From positions 1-5,064 of the forward strand of contig JAENWE010000143.1 of assembly GCA_016650185.1 (NCBI GenBank): 5,064 bases of DNA. Reading direction: 5' to 3'. Below are positions 1-5,064 of the stretch, in pieces. The DNA comes from Vicinamibacteria bacterium. GTDB lineage: Bacteria; Acidobacteriota; Vicinamibacteria; Fen-336; JAGNNV01. Positions within the stretch are counted from its first letter, which is position 1, and the number at the start of each line of letters is the position of its first letter. The notes under the pieces are model-generated. The model was not told the origin of the DNA and searched no databases. It worked only from the letters and a program-made list of their open reading frames with translations. The position numbers were made by a program, and so were the translations under genes.

Positions 1-395
1 CCGGCCAGTTGGTCCGATCCGTCGTGGCCACCCCGGGCCAGATCGAACTCCGGCTCGACCTCGCCTCGGTGGGCCTGAACCTGGACCAGGCCATCCCGTG
101 CGGCCTGATCGTGAACGAACTCCTGTCGAACTCCCTGAAGCACGGCTTTCCCGCCGGCCGATCGGGAGAGATCCACATCGAGCTCCACAGAATTGGAGAC
201 GAAGGTCTGCGACTCAGGGTGAGCGATAACGGGATCGGACTGCCGCCGGACTTCGAAGCGAAGCGAAAGGCTTCTCTCGGCCTGCAGATCGTCTCGGATC
301 TTGCCCGGCAGCTGAACGGCGGCCTGGTCATCCATCCTGGAACCGGCGCCTCATTCGAAATGACCTTCGTCCGAGTGGACACACAGCGGATCTGA
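1..395 (+). CDS. Sensor histidine kinase, C-terminal ATPase domain (5' end outside window)
   Basis: This is the C-terminal part of a sensor histidine kinase. The reading frame is open from the left edge (first full codon at base 3) to TGA at 393-395, so the true start and the sensor and dimerisation domains lie outside. What remains is one GHKL-type ATP-binding domain. The N box NELLSNSLKH is encoded at 114-143 with its key Asn at 129-131. The G1 box SDNGIG has its Asp at 225-227. A short SLGLQIV segment replaces a classic G2 box and is followed by GTGASFEMTF. The preceding IPCGLIVNEL and the reduced GLG motif are typical of the HisKA_2/HWE class rather than classic HisKA kinases. It probably phosphorylates a receiver protein. 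The N-terminal receiver of the next gene, in the same orientation 108 bases on, is a plausible target, but that is inference. Class assignment is fairly secure; substrate is unknown. Confidence 0.9.
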   Translation, partial: GQLVRSVVATPGQIELRLDLASVGLNLDQAIPCGLIVNELLSNSLKHGFPAGRSGEIHIELHRIGDEGLRLRVSDNGIGLPPDFEAKRKASLGLQIVSDLARQLNGGLVIHPGTGASFEMTFVRVDTQRI

Positions 396-502
396 GGAGG
401 CCATATTCGGAGTAACCTTGGGGGCAACCCCGCACGGAGGTCCGTCGTCGCGGACATCCGGCTTGTCCAGGTGCTTAACCCACGGCCTGAGACGGAGGAC
501 AA
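396..502 (+). other. Intergenic leader with two overlapping hairpins
   Basis: This gap separates the upstream kinase from the hybrid kinase. Two short stems are visible and exclude each other. GTCCG at 440-444 pairs with CGGAC at 451-455, and GGACA at 452-456 pairs with TGTCC at 464-468. There is also a small GGGG/CCCC stem at 421-431. No T-run follows any of them, so they are not convincing intrinsic terminators, and no good sigma-70 promoter is visible. Read-through from the upstream gene is possible. Confidence 0.3.
494..498 (+). promoter_or_regulatory. Ribosome binding site deciding a TTG start
   Basis: GGAGG lies four bases upstream of TTG at 503. An in-frame TGA at 488-490 rules out any earlier start, and the first receiver strand begins at codon 5, so the TTG is the only start that keeps the receiver intact. 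The next in-frame ATG is codon 54, inside the receiver. A TTG start with a short spacer may keep expression modest. Confidence 0.85.
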
Positions 503-3283
503 TTGAAAACGCCAACCATCCTCATTGTCGAAGACGAAGGGATCATCGCCCGAGACATCCGGCAGCAGCTGGTCGGACTCGGATATGACGTGGTCGGGGA
601 CACGCCGACGGGCGAAGAAGCGCTGGTCCTGACCGCGGAGCTCAAGCCGGACCTCGTCCTGATGGACATCCACCTGGGCGGAAAGATGGATGGCATCGAG
701 GCCGCCCAATTGGTCCGGAAGCGGTTCGGCACTCCGGTCGTGTTCCTCACCGCGTTTGCCGGGGCCGAGACGCTGGAGCGAGCCAAACTGACAGAGCCGT
801 TTGGCTACATCATCAAGCCCTTCGATGAGCGGTCCTTGCACACGGTCATCGAGATGGCTCTGTACAAGCACCGAGCGGAGAGTCATCTCCGACAAGCCTA
901 CGACGAGCAGGCCACGATCCTCCGAACCGCCCTCGACGCCTTCTTCATGGCCGATTGGCAGGGTCGTCTTCTGGATGTCAACGAATCAAGCTGCAAGCTG
1001 TACGGCTACACCCGCGACGAACTTCTGAAAATGTCGCTCTCCGATCTCGACGCCTCGACAGACAAGCCGCAGATCGAAACGCTCGAAGGCCTGAAGCAAC
1101 CGGCGCCCGCACGTTTCGAGCGCGCCCAGCGGCGCAAGGATGGAAGAACCGTCCTCGTGGAGATGAGCGTCAACTACCTCCCGTATTCGGGAGGTCGCAT
1201 CTTCTGCTTCGCGCGCGACATTACCGAGCGGAAAGCGGTGCAAGACGCCCTGGTGCAACTCAACGAAGACCTCGAGGTTCGGGTCTCGATGCGGACGGAG
1301 GATCTCGAGGGGGCCAGGAAAGAGGCCGAGGACGCGAACCGGGCGAAGGCGGCCTTTCTGGCCACCATGACTCATGAACTTCGGACGCCTTTGAACGGCG
1401 TCATCGGCATGCTGGATGTGGTGAGGCAAACCACGCTGGAGCGTCACCAGATCGAGATGCTGGACCTGATCAGCGAGTCAGGCCTGTCCCTGCTTTCCAT
1501 CGTCGATAACATTCTCGACTTCTCCAAGATCGAAGCGGGACGCCTGGGCCTGGAAGTCCTGCCTTTCTCACTCCAGGAGGTAGTGGAGAGGGCCTGTTCC
1601 GTCGTCGCCCCCATGGCGGAAAAAGCCGAAATTGAACTGACGATGTTCACGGATCCGAAGCTCCCGCCTCTCGTGTTGGGTGATGCCGCGCGTCTCAAGC
1701 AGGTCCTCTTGAACCTGATCAACAACGCGGTCAAGTTCTCGAGCCGTCAGGGGCGGCCCGCTCGGGTGTCCGTCCGGGCCGTGGTGGCGGCCCAGACCGC
1801 GCGCGATGTGGCTCTGGAGTTCGAGGTCAAGGACAACGGCATCGGGATGGACGCCGCGACCCAGGCCGCCCTTTTCAAATCCTTCACCCAGGGCGACAGC
1901 TCCATATCGAGACGTTTCGGCGGCACCGGGCTGGGGCTCACCATCTCTCGGAATCTGGTCGAACTCATGGGCGGGAAGATCACCGTTGTGAGCGAACCCG
2001 GCCGGGGCTCCACCTTCCGAGTGCGCATCTCCTTCCAGCGGGCAGAAGAGAAGAAGCCTGGAGCCGTCGGCACTCCCGAACTGGCCGGGCTATCGTGCGT
2101 TGTCATCGGTGATCCCAAAGGCCTGCACGGCGATCTCGCCGCCTACCTCGAAGCGGCAGGCGCTGCGGTAGACAAGGTGCTTGACCTTGAGACGGCGGCG
2201 AAGCGCTCGGCCAGCCACCCCACCGGCCTACTGGTGTGGATTCTCGACCTGCAGGACGGCGCGCCCTCCCTCGAAACGCTCCGCGCCGCCGAGGCCGACC
2301 GGCCTGAAGGCCAGACTCGCTTTGTCCTGGTCGGGCGCGGTCGGCGGCGGAAACCACGCCCCCGGGCCAAAGGAGTCTTCGAGGTCGACGTCAATCTCCT
2401 GCAACGCGAGGTCTTCCTCGACGCGGTGGCGCGTGCGGCAGGGCGGCCAGAAAGGGAAAACGCCACCACCCCGATCATGATCCGGCGAGTACCCACAGCC
2501 CCGCCCTCTCGCGAAGACGCCAGGGCCCGCCGCCGGCTCGTGCTCGTGGCCGAAGACAATGAAGTCAATCAAATGGTGATCCTTCGTCAGCTCGCTCTGC
2601 TTGGATATGCGGCCGACGTGGCCCCGGGCGGTCGCGAGGCCCTGGAGCGATGGCGAACCGGCGACTACTCGCTGCTTTTCGTGGACCTTCACATGCCCGA
2701 CATGGATGGATATCAACTCACCGCCGCCATAAGGGTCCAAGAGGGCGCTGAAGAACACGCGGTCATCATCGCCCTCACCGCCGACGTGCTGAAGGGCGGC
2801 GCTCAGCAGTGTCGCGACGCGGGGCTGGACGATTATCTGTGCAAGCCGGCGCGCCTCTCGGAGGTGAAGGCGATGCTGGAGAAATGGCTGCCGCTCAACG
2901 GCCAGGCGGCGGGGCCCAAGATTGCGGGCAAGCCAGGTGGAGAAGCACCGCTCGGCCCGAGTCTGGATATTGCGGTGCTGGAGGAACTGGTGGGCCGGGA
3001 TCCCGACGTCATCCGGGACTTCCTTCGCGCCTTCTGGATCAGCACCTCCAAAACCACGTCGGAGCTCAACGCCGCATGCGCGCGGAAGGATGCGGCTATG
3101 GTCGCCGACCTGGCCCACAAGCTCAAATCTCCGGCTCGGTCGGTGGGAGCCCTTCGGCTCGCCGACGCCTGCGAAGGCCTGGAGCGCGCAGGCAGAGACT
3201 CTGATTTCGCGGCGATCGAGGAACAGCTCCCCGGATTTGAGGAAGAAAGGGTCAGGGTCGAAGCGTATCTGCGTGAGGCGTAG
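503..3283 (+). CDS. Soluble hybrid histidine kinase: REC-PAS-HisKA-HATPase-pseudoREC-REC-HPt
   Basis: A 926-residue multi-step phosphorelay kinase with no membrane segment, so it is probably cytoplasmic. Domains in order: an N-terminal receiver at about 5-120 (E10/D11, phospho-site D55, T83, K105); a PAS domain at about 135-243 ending in the usual DITERK; a charged coiled coil at about 244-283; HisKA with phospho-His H291 in the motif THELRTPLNG; HATPase at about 393-512 with N-box N408, G1 motif D444-N-G-I-G and G2 motif GGTGLGL at 473-479; a degenerate receiver at about 528-650; a full receiver at about 679-795 (E684/D685, D728, T759, K781); and an HPt domain at about 821-926 with H872 in AHKLKS. 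The core kinase looks catalytically intact. The degenerate receiver keeps an Asp-like position (D582 in ILDLQDG) but lacks the acidic pair, the Thr/Ser and the Lys. Phosphate should flow H291, D728, H872 and then to a separate receiver, most simply the REC-EAL protein encoded 42 bases downstream. The signal sensed by PAS is not readable from sequence. Confidence 0.96.
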   Translation: MKTPTILIVEDEGIIARDIRQQLVGLGYDVVGDTPTGEEALVLTAELKPDLVLMDIHLGGKMDGIEAAQLVRKRFGTPVVFLTAFAGAETLERAKLTEPFGYIIKPFDERSLHTVIEMALYKHRAESHLRQAYDEQATILRTALDAFFMADWQGRLLDVNESSCKLYGYTRDELLKMSLSDLDASTDKPQIETLEGLKQPAPARFERAQRRKDGRTVLVEMSVNYLPYSGGRIFCFARDITERKAVQDALVQLNEDLEVRVSMRTEDLEGARKEAEDANRAKAAFLATMTHELRTPLNGVIGMLDVVRQTTLERHQIEMLDLISESGLSLLSIVDNILDFSKIEAGRLGLEVLPFSLQEVVERACSVVAPMAEKAEIELTMFTDPKLPPLVLGDAARLKQVLLNLINNAVKFSSRQGRPARVSVRAVVAAQTARDVALEFEVKDNGIGMDAATQAALFKSFTQGDSSISRRFGGTGLGLTISRNLVELMGGKITVVSEPGRGSTFRVRISFQRAEEKKPGAVGTPELAGLSCVVIGDPKGLHGDLAAYLEAAGAAVDKVLDLETAAKRSASHPTGLLVWILDLQDGAPSLETLRAAEADRPEGQTRFVLVGRGRRRKPRPRAKGVFEVDVNLLQREVFLDAVARAAGRPERENATTPIMIRRVPTAPPSREDARARRRLVLVAEDNEVNQMVILRQLALLGYAADVAPGGREALERWRTGDYSLLFVDLHMPDMDGYQLTAAIRVQEGAEEHAVIIALTADVLKGGAQQCRDAGLDDYLCKPARLSEVKAMLEKWLPLNGQAAGPKIAGKPGGEAPLGPSLDIAVLEELVGRDPDVIRDFLRAFWISTSKTTSELNAACARKDAAMVADLAHKLKSPARSVGALRLADACEGLERAGRDSDFAAIEEQLPGFEEERVRVEAYLREA

Positions 3284-3314
3284 CCCACTGGTGCCTGCGC
3301 GACCCCGGTCTGGT

Positions 3315-3325
3315 AGAAGAGGGGG
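3315..3325 (+). promoter_or_regulatory. Purine-rich ribosome binding site for the REC-EAL gene
   Basis: The run AGAAGAGGGGG directly abuts ATG at 3326, followed at once by an in-frame TTG at 3329. An in-frame TAG at 3314-3316 excludes earlier starts. Taking GAGG at 3319-3322 as the core, the spacer is only three bases to the ATG and six to the TTG, so translation could start at either. The two options differ by one residue. Confidence 0.6.
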
Positions 3326-4540
3326 ATGTTGGACAGATCGGCGGTCGACATTCTCCTGCTCGACGATGAACCGTTCATCCTGAAGCTGCACGCCCGCATG
3401 CTTTCGGATCTCGGGTTCGGATCCAGCCGGGCGTTCGAGAGCGGCGCCCTTGCCCTCGCCGACCTCAACCGGGGACCGGACCCACACCTGATCCTCCTGG
3501 ATCTCTCCATGCCGGGCATGGACGGCATCCAGTTCATCAAACATCTGGTACAGAGGAATTACGCGGGAGGACTGGTGCTGGTGAGCGGTGAGGACAAGCG
3601 CCTGCTCCAAACCGCCGCGCGTCTGGTCGCGGCCCACGGCCTGGCGGTGGTGGGACATCTCGCCAAGCCGGTGACCCCGGCTCAGCTTCGGCCCTTGCTC
3701 GAAGAGTGGGAGCGAGGGTCGGGAGGCACGCGGCGTCACCCGGGAAAGCTCTACACCAGGGAGGAGATCGAGGCGGGCATCCGCAACCAGGAGATGGTCA
3801 CTCACTATCAGCCCAAGATCTCGATCAAGACCGGAGAGGTCGTGGGGGTGGAATCCCTCACCCGCTGGCAGCATCCTATGGATGGCCTAGTCCTTCCCGG
3901 CCTCTTTATTGGAATCGCTGAGCGAAGCGGCCTCATTGAAGAGCTGACCTGGCTCACCATGAACCAGGCCCTTACGGACAGGACGGATCTGGCCCGCGCC
4001 GGCTGCCCCCTTCAAGTCTCCATCAACGTGTCCGCCTCCCTGCTGACCTCGCTGGAATTCCCAGGCCTCGCCGCCGCCGCCACGTTGCGCGCCTCCGCAG
4101 TCCCGCAAGACATCGTTTTTGAGGTGACGGAAAGCGAGTTCATAGCGGACCCCCGCGCGCCGCTCGAGGTCCTGACCCGGCTCCGCCTCATGCGCTTTGG
4201 GCTTTCCATCGATGACTTTGGCACCGGCTATTCGTCTCTATCCCAGTTGCGCGACATCCCTTTCGGCGAGTTGAAGATCGACCAAAGCTTCGTTCACCTC
4301 GCCTCGAGCGATGCCACCGCTCGCGCCATCTACGACGCCTCCTTGGGGCTCGCCAAGAACCTGAACATGAAAACGGTCGCGGAGGGTGTCGAGGATCGGC
4401 CCGATTGGGATCTCGTGCGAAGCACCGAGTGCGACGAGGCTCAGGGCTATCTGATCGCCCGACCCATGCCGGTGTCTGATCTGCCGGGATGGAAGGAACA
4501 CTGGCTCACCCGAAGGAAAACGGAGTTCGGCTTCGCCTGA
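3326..4540 (+). CDS. REC-EAL response regulator, predicted c-di-GMP phosphodiesterase (RocR/PvrR-like layout)
   Basis: A 404-residue cytoplasmic protein with a receiver at about 7-128 and an EAL domain at about 142-390. The receiver has D13/D14, phospho-site D59 in LLDLSMPGMDG, S87 and K114, so it should accept phosphate. The EAL domain hydrolyses c-di-GMP to linear pGpG. The signature reads E176-S-L instead of EAL, a tolerated variant. The other residues used by active EAL enzymes are present: N234 (INVSASLL), E266 and E269 (FEVTES), D296/D297 followed by FGTGYSSL (loop 6), K317 (LKIDQSFV), E353 (VAEGVE) and Q373 (EAQGYLIARPMP). There is no GGDEF and no DNA-binding domain. Length and layout match the RocR/PvrR type from Pseudomonas. 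It follows the hybrid kinase by 42 bases without an obvious terminator, so the two are probably co-transcribed and act as partners. Activity is predicted, not shown. Confidence 0.95.
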   Translation: MLDRSAVDILLLDDEPFILKLHARMLSDLGFGSSRAFESGALALADLNRGPDPHLILLDLSMPGMDGIQFIKHLVQRNYAGGLVLVSGEDKRLLQTAARLVAAHGLAVVGHLAKPVTPAQLRPLLEEWERGSGGTRRHPGKLYTREEIEAGIRNQEMVTHYQPKISIKTGEVVGVESLTRWQHPMDGLVLPGLFIGIAERSGLIEELTWLTMNQALTDRTDLARAGCPLQVSINVSASLLTSLEFPGLAAAATLRASAVPQDIVFEVTESEFIADPRAPLEVLTRLRLMRFGLSIDDFGTGYSSLSQLRDIPFGELKIDQSFVHLASSDATARAIYDASLGLAKNLNMKTVAEGVEDRPDWDLVRSTECDEAQGYLIARPMPVSDLPGWKEHWLTRRKTEFGFA

Positions 4541-4573
4541 AGCTGTCCCATCTCACACGCCCAACGCAGGCAC

Positions 4574-4685
4574 CGTCATCGCGAGCCGGGCACGGACGTT
4601 CTGCATAGCCTGAAGCGATCCCGGCGTCGCGCTCCCGCCGGGATTGCTTCGCCGGCTGCAGTCCGATGCCCTCCTCGCGATGACG
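4574..4685. repeat. Complete palindromic repeat element (GTCATCGCGAG type)
   Basis: A 112-base foldback made of nested arms. The outer arm CGTCATCGCGAG (4574-4585) is the exact reverse complement of 4674-4685. A middle arm GGGCACGGAC (4588-4597) pairs with 4661-4671 with one bulged base. The inner arm GAAGCGATCCCGGCG (4612-4626) pairs with 4636-4650 at 14 of 15 positions, the exception being a G-T pair, around a nine-base loop. The layout matches the dispersed GTCATTGCGAG / GAAGCAATC palindromes known from many bacterial genomes, here in a GC-richer form. It lies 33 bases after the REC-EAL stop. The strong fold could protect or end the mRNA, but there is no T-run. Confidence 0.85.
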
Positions 4686-4693
4686 AACACACG

Positions 4694-4730
4694 ACCGTCA
4701 TCGCGAGCCGGGCACGGACTACGTCCGTGA
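4694..4730. repeat. Truncated second copy of the palindromic repeat
   Basis: Bases 4694-4719 are identical to 4572-4597, a perfect 26-base direct repeat 122 bases apart that covers the outer and middle left arms. The two copies then diverge. Copy two instead forms a tight hairpin, CACGGAC (4713-4719) with GTCCGTG (4723-4729) around TAC, and the matching right outer arm CTCGCGATGACG is missing. The repeat is replaced from about 4730 onward by the IS110 left end, so it is probably the split half of the target site. Confidence 0.75.
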
Positions 4731-4744
4731 CTTTTGGAAGAAAC

Positions 4745-4935
4745 CGGAGTTGGGTGGATCCTCTGGGTGAGGGTTCCAGCAGCACTGGCCGTCGGCTCCT
4801 TGGTACTTCGTGTCCGGTCGCGAGCGTGGCTCCGAGTCTGGTCTGACTTTTTTGGTGAGGTCGCGGAATTAGAAGTTCCGTGGACTTTCCCGTTCAGCAG
4901 GTTTTGTCGTTCCGATCACTCGGGCTGGGACCCTC
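4745..4935 (+). ncRNA. Candidate IS110 bridge RNA (approximate limits)
   Basis: IS110-group elements encode a roughly 180-base bridge RNA in the non-coding end upstream of the transposase; it pairs with both target and donor DNA to direct recombination. This stretch has the right place, size and strand and is rich in hairpins. GGATCCTC (4756-4763) pairs with GAGGGTTC (4769-4776), eight pairs including two G-U. CCAG/CTGG pairs at 4776-4779 and 4785-4788. TGGCCG (4786-4791) pairs with CGGTCG (4815-4820), enclosing GGTAC-TTC-GTGTC (4802-4814). CGGAA (4864-4868) pairs with TTCCG (4876-4880) and extends outward to 4861/4883 with G-U pairs. TCCC plus AGC (4888-4891, 4896-4898) pairs with GCTGGGA (4924-4930) around an apical GTCG-TTC-CGAT stem (4906-4916), giving a stem, large internal loop and cap like a guide-bearing loop. 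Some of these stems share bases and cannot all form at once. Limits and guide positions are inferred from inspection only. Confidence 0.5.
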
Positions 4936-4952
4936 TTTCATCAACATTAAAT

Positions 4953-4959
4953 AGAGGAG
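4953..4959 (+). promoter_or_regulatory. Ribosome binding site of the IS110 transposase
   Basis: AGAGGAG lies seven bases before ATG at 4967, an ideal spacing, in an AT-richer patch that follows the last predicted hairpin. This fixes the transposase start. Confidence 0.85.
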
Positions 4960-4966
4960 TCCACCC

Positions 4967-5064
4967 ATGAAGAAGAATAGCAAAAGCGGCCAAAGCCTCA
5001 AGGTCGTCAATCCAAACGCTGCCGGCATCGATATCGGCTCGAGGGTTCACTACGTCGCCGTGCC
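4967..5064 (+). CDS. IS110-family DEDD transposase, N-terminal fragment
   Basis: Thirty-three residues are visible before the window ends. A basic start (MKKNSKSGQSLKVV) leads into NPNAAGIDIGSRVHYVAV, the hallmark N-terminus of IS110-family transposases, where the RuvC-like DEDD domain begins. D22 in GIDIG is the first of the four acidic catalytic residues; the H in RVHYVAV is also typical of the family. The enzyme would cut and rejoin DNA together with a bridge RNA, which fits the structured non-coding stretch directly upstream. The other catalytic residues and the C-terminal Transposase_20 domain with its active serine are outside, so intactness cannot be judged. The gene has its own good ribosome binding site and no link to the signalling genes upstream. 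Confidence 0.92.
   Translation, partial: MKKNSKSGQSLKVVNPNAAGIDIGSRVHYVAV

Larger units (their letters stand above)
4541..4966. other. Gene-free stretch between REC-EAL gene and transposase
   Basis: These 426 bases hold no convincing gene. From left to right they contain a 33-base spacer, one complete palindromic repeat (4574-4685), one cut copy of it (4694-4730), and the non-coding left end of an IS110-family element (about 4731-4966). An open frame at 4734-4970 has no family resemblance and overlaps the candidate structured RNA and the transposase start, so I do not call it. Confidence 0.8.
4731..5064 (+). mobile_element. Left part of an IS110-family insertion sequence
   Basis: The transposase start at 4967 is clearly IS110-like, and the unrelated non-coding stretch before it begins where the palindromic repeat stops. 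The exact left boundary is uncertain. The repeat copies diverge at 4720 and palindromy ends at 4729. CT dinucleotides, the core used by IS621, occur at both 4719-4720 and 4731-4732. A boundary between 4720 and 4732 fits best. The roughly 236-base non-coding left end fits the IS110 subgroup, which carries its guide RNA upstream of the transposase, better than the IS1111 subgroup. The right end lies outside the window. Confidence 0.7.

Noticed and set aside
986..1447. A 153-codon - strand frame opposite the PAS and HisKA region
   Set aside because: It is a shadow of the hybrid kinase frame and has no domain or ribosome binding site of note.
2228..3874. A 548-codon open frame on the - strand
   Set aside because: It is antisense to the C-terminal half of the hybrid kinase and the start of the REC-EAL gene, both of which have clear domains. 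Long antisense frames are common in GC-rich genes, and its translation shows no recognisable domain.
4574..4720. CRISPR-like direct repeats
   Set aside because: There are only two copies of the 26-base repeat, 122 bases apart, and the intervening DNA is the rest of a palindrome rather than a spacer.
4576..4785. A 69-codon - strand frame across the palindromic repeats
   Set aside because: It runs through both repeat copies and into the IS left end, so it is a by-product of repeat sequence.
4848..4853. T6 run as an intrinsic terminator
   Set aside because: The preceding stem (AGTC/GACT) is only four pairs and overlaps the run, too weak for a terminator. The run sits inside the candidate RNA.
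4904..4952. Possible promoter for the transposase (TTGTCG and TTAAAT)
   Set aside because: The two boxes are each poor matches and about 37 bases apart, far from the usual 16-18.
4734..4970. A 78-codon + strand frame before the transposase
   Set aside because: It overlaps the hairpin-rich IS110 left end and the transposase start codon, and its translation resembles no family I know. A non-coding structured RNA explains the stretch better.

Overview
The window is high-GC bacterial DNA with four protein-coding genes, all on the + strand, two of them cut by the window edges. Codon use and protein style fit a soil- or water-type Gram-negative lineage (Proteobacteria, Acidobacteria or a similar GC-rich phylum). 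Nothing here fixes the taxon, and there is no rRNA, tRNA or lineage-specific marker.

Positions 1-4540 are a signalling block. It starts with the C-terminal ATP-binding domain of a histidine kinase of the HisKA_2/HWE type (1-395). After a 106-base gap comes a large soluble hybrid kinase of 926 residues (503-3283) with the order REC - PAS - coiled coil - HisKA - HATPase - degenerate REC - REC - HPt. Forty-two bases later is a 404-residue response regulator with a REC-EAL layout (3326-4540), which is a predicted c-di-GMP phosphodiesterase that keeps its catalytic residues. The likely logic is a phosphorelay. The first kinase or another partner may act on the N-terminal receiver of the hybrid kinase. 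The hybrid kinase then passes phosphate from His291 to Asp728 to His872, and from there to Asp59 of the REC-EAL protein, which would adjust c-di-GMP breakdown. This resembles the RocS/RocR and VieS/VieA arrangements. The partner assignment is inferred from adjacency.

Positions 4541-4730 hold a GTCATCGCGAG-type palindromic repeat. One copy is complete (4574-4685, a long foldback). A second copy (4694-4730) is cut short after sharing an identical 26-base left arm with the first.

Positions from about 4731 to the right edge are the left end of an IS110-family insertion sequence. About 236 non-coding bases precede the start of a DEDD transposase (ATG at 4967, 33 residues visible, first catalytic Asp22). 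The non-coding stretch folds into several hairpins and lies where IS110-group elements encode their bridge RNA. The element appears to have inserted into the second palindromic repeat, as known IS110 relatives do with REP sequences. This left end, with its candidate bridge RNA and a sequence echo of the junction inside it, is the most interesting part of the window.
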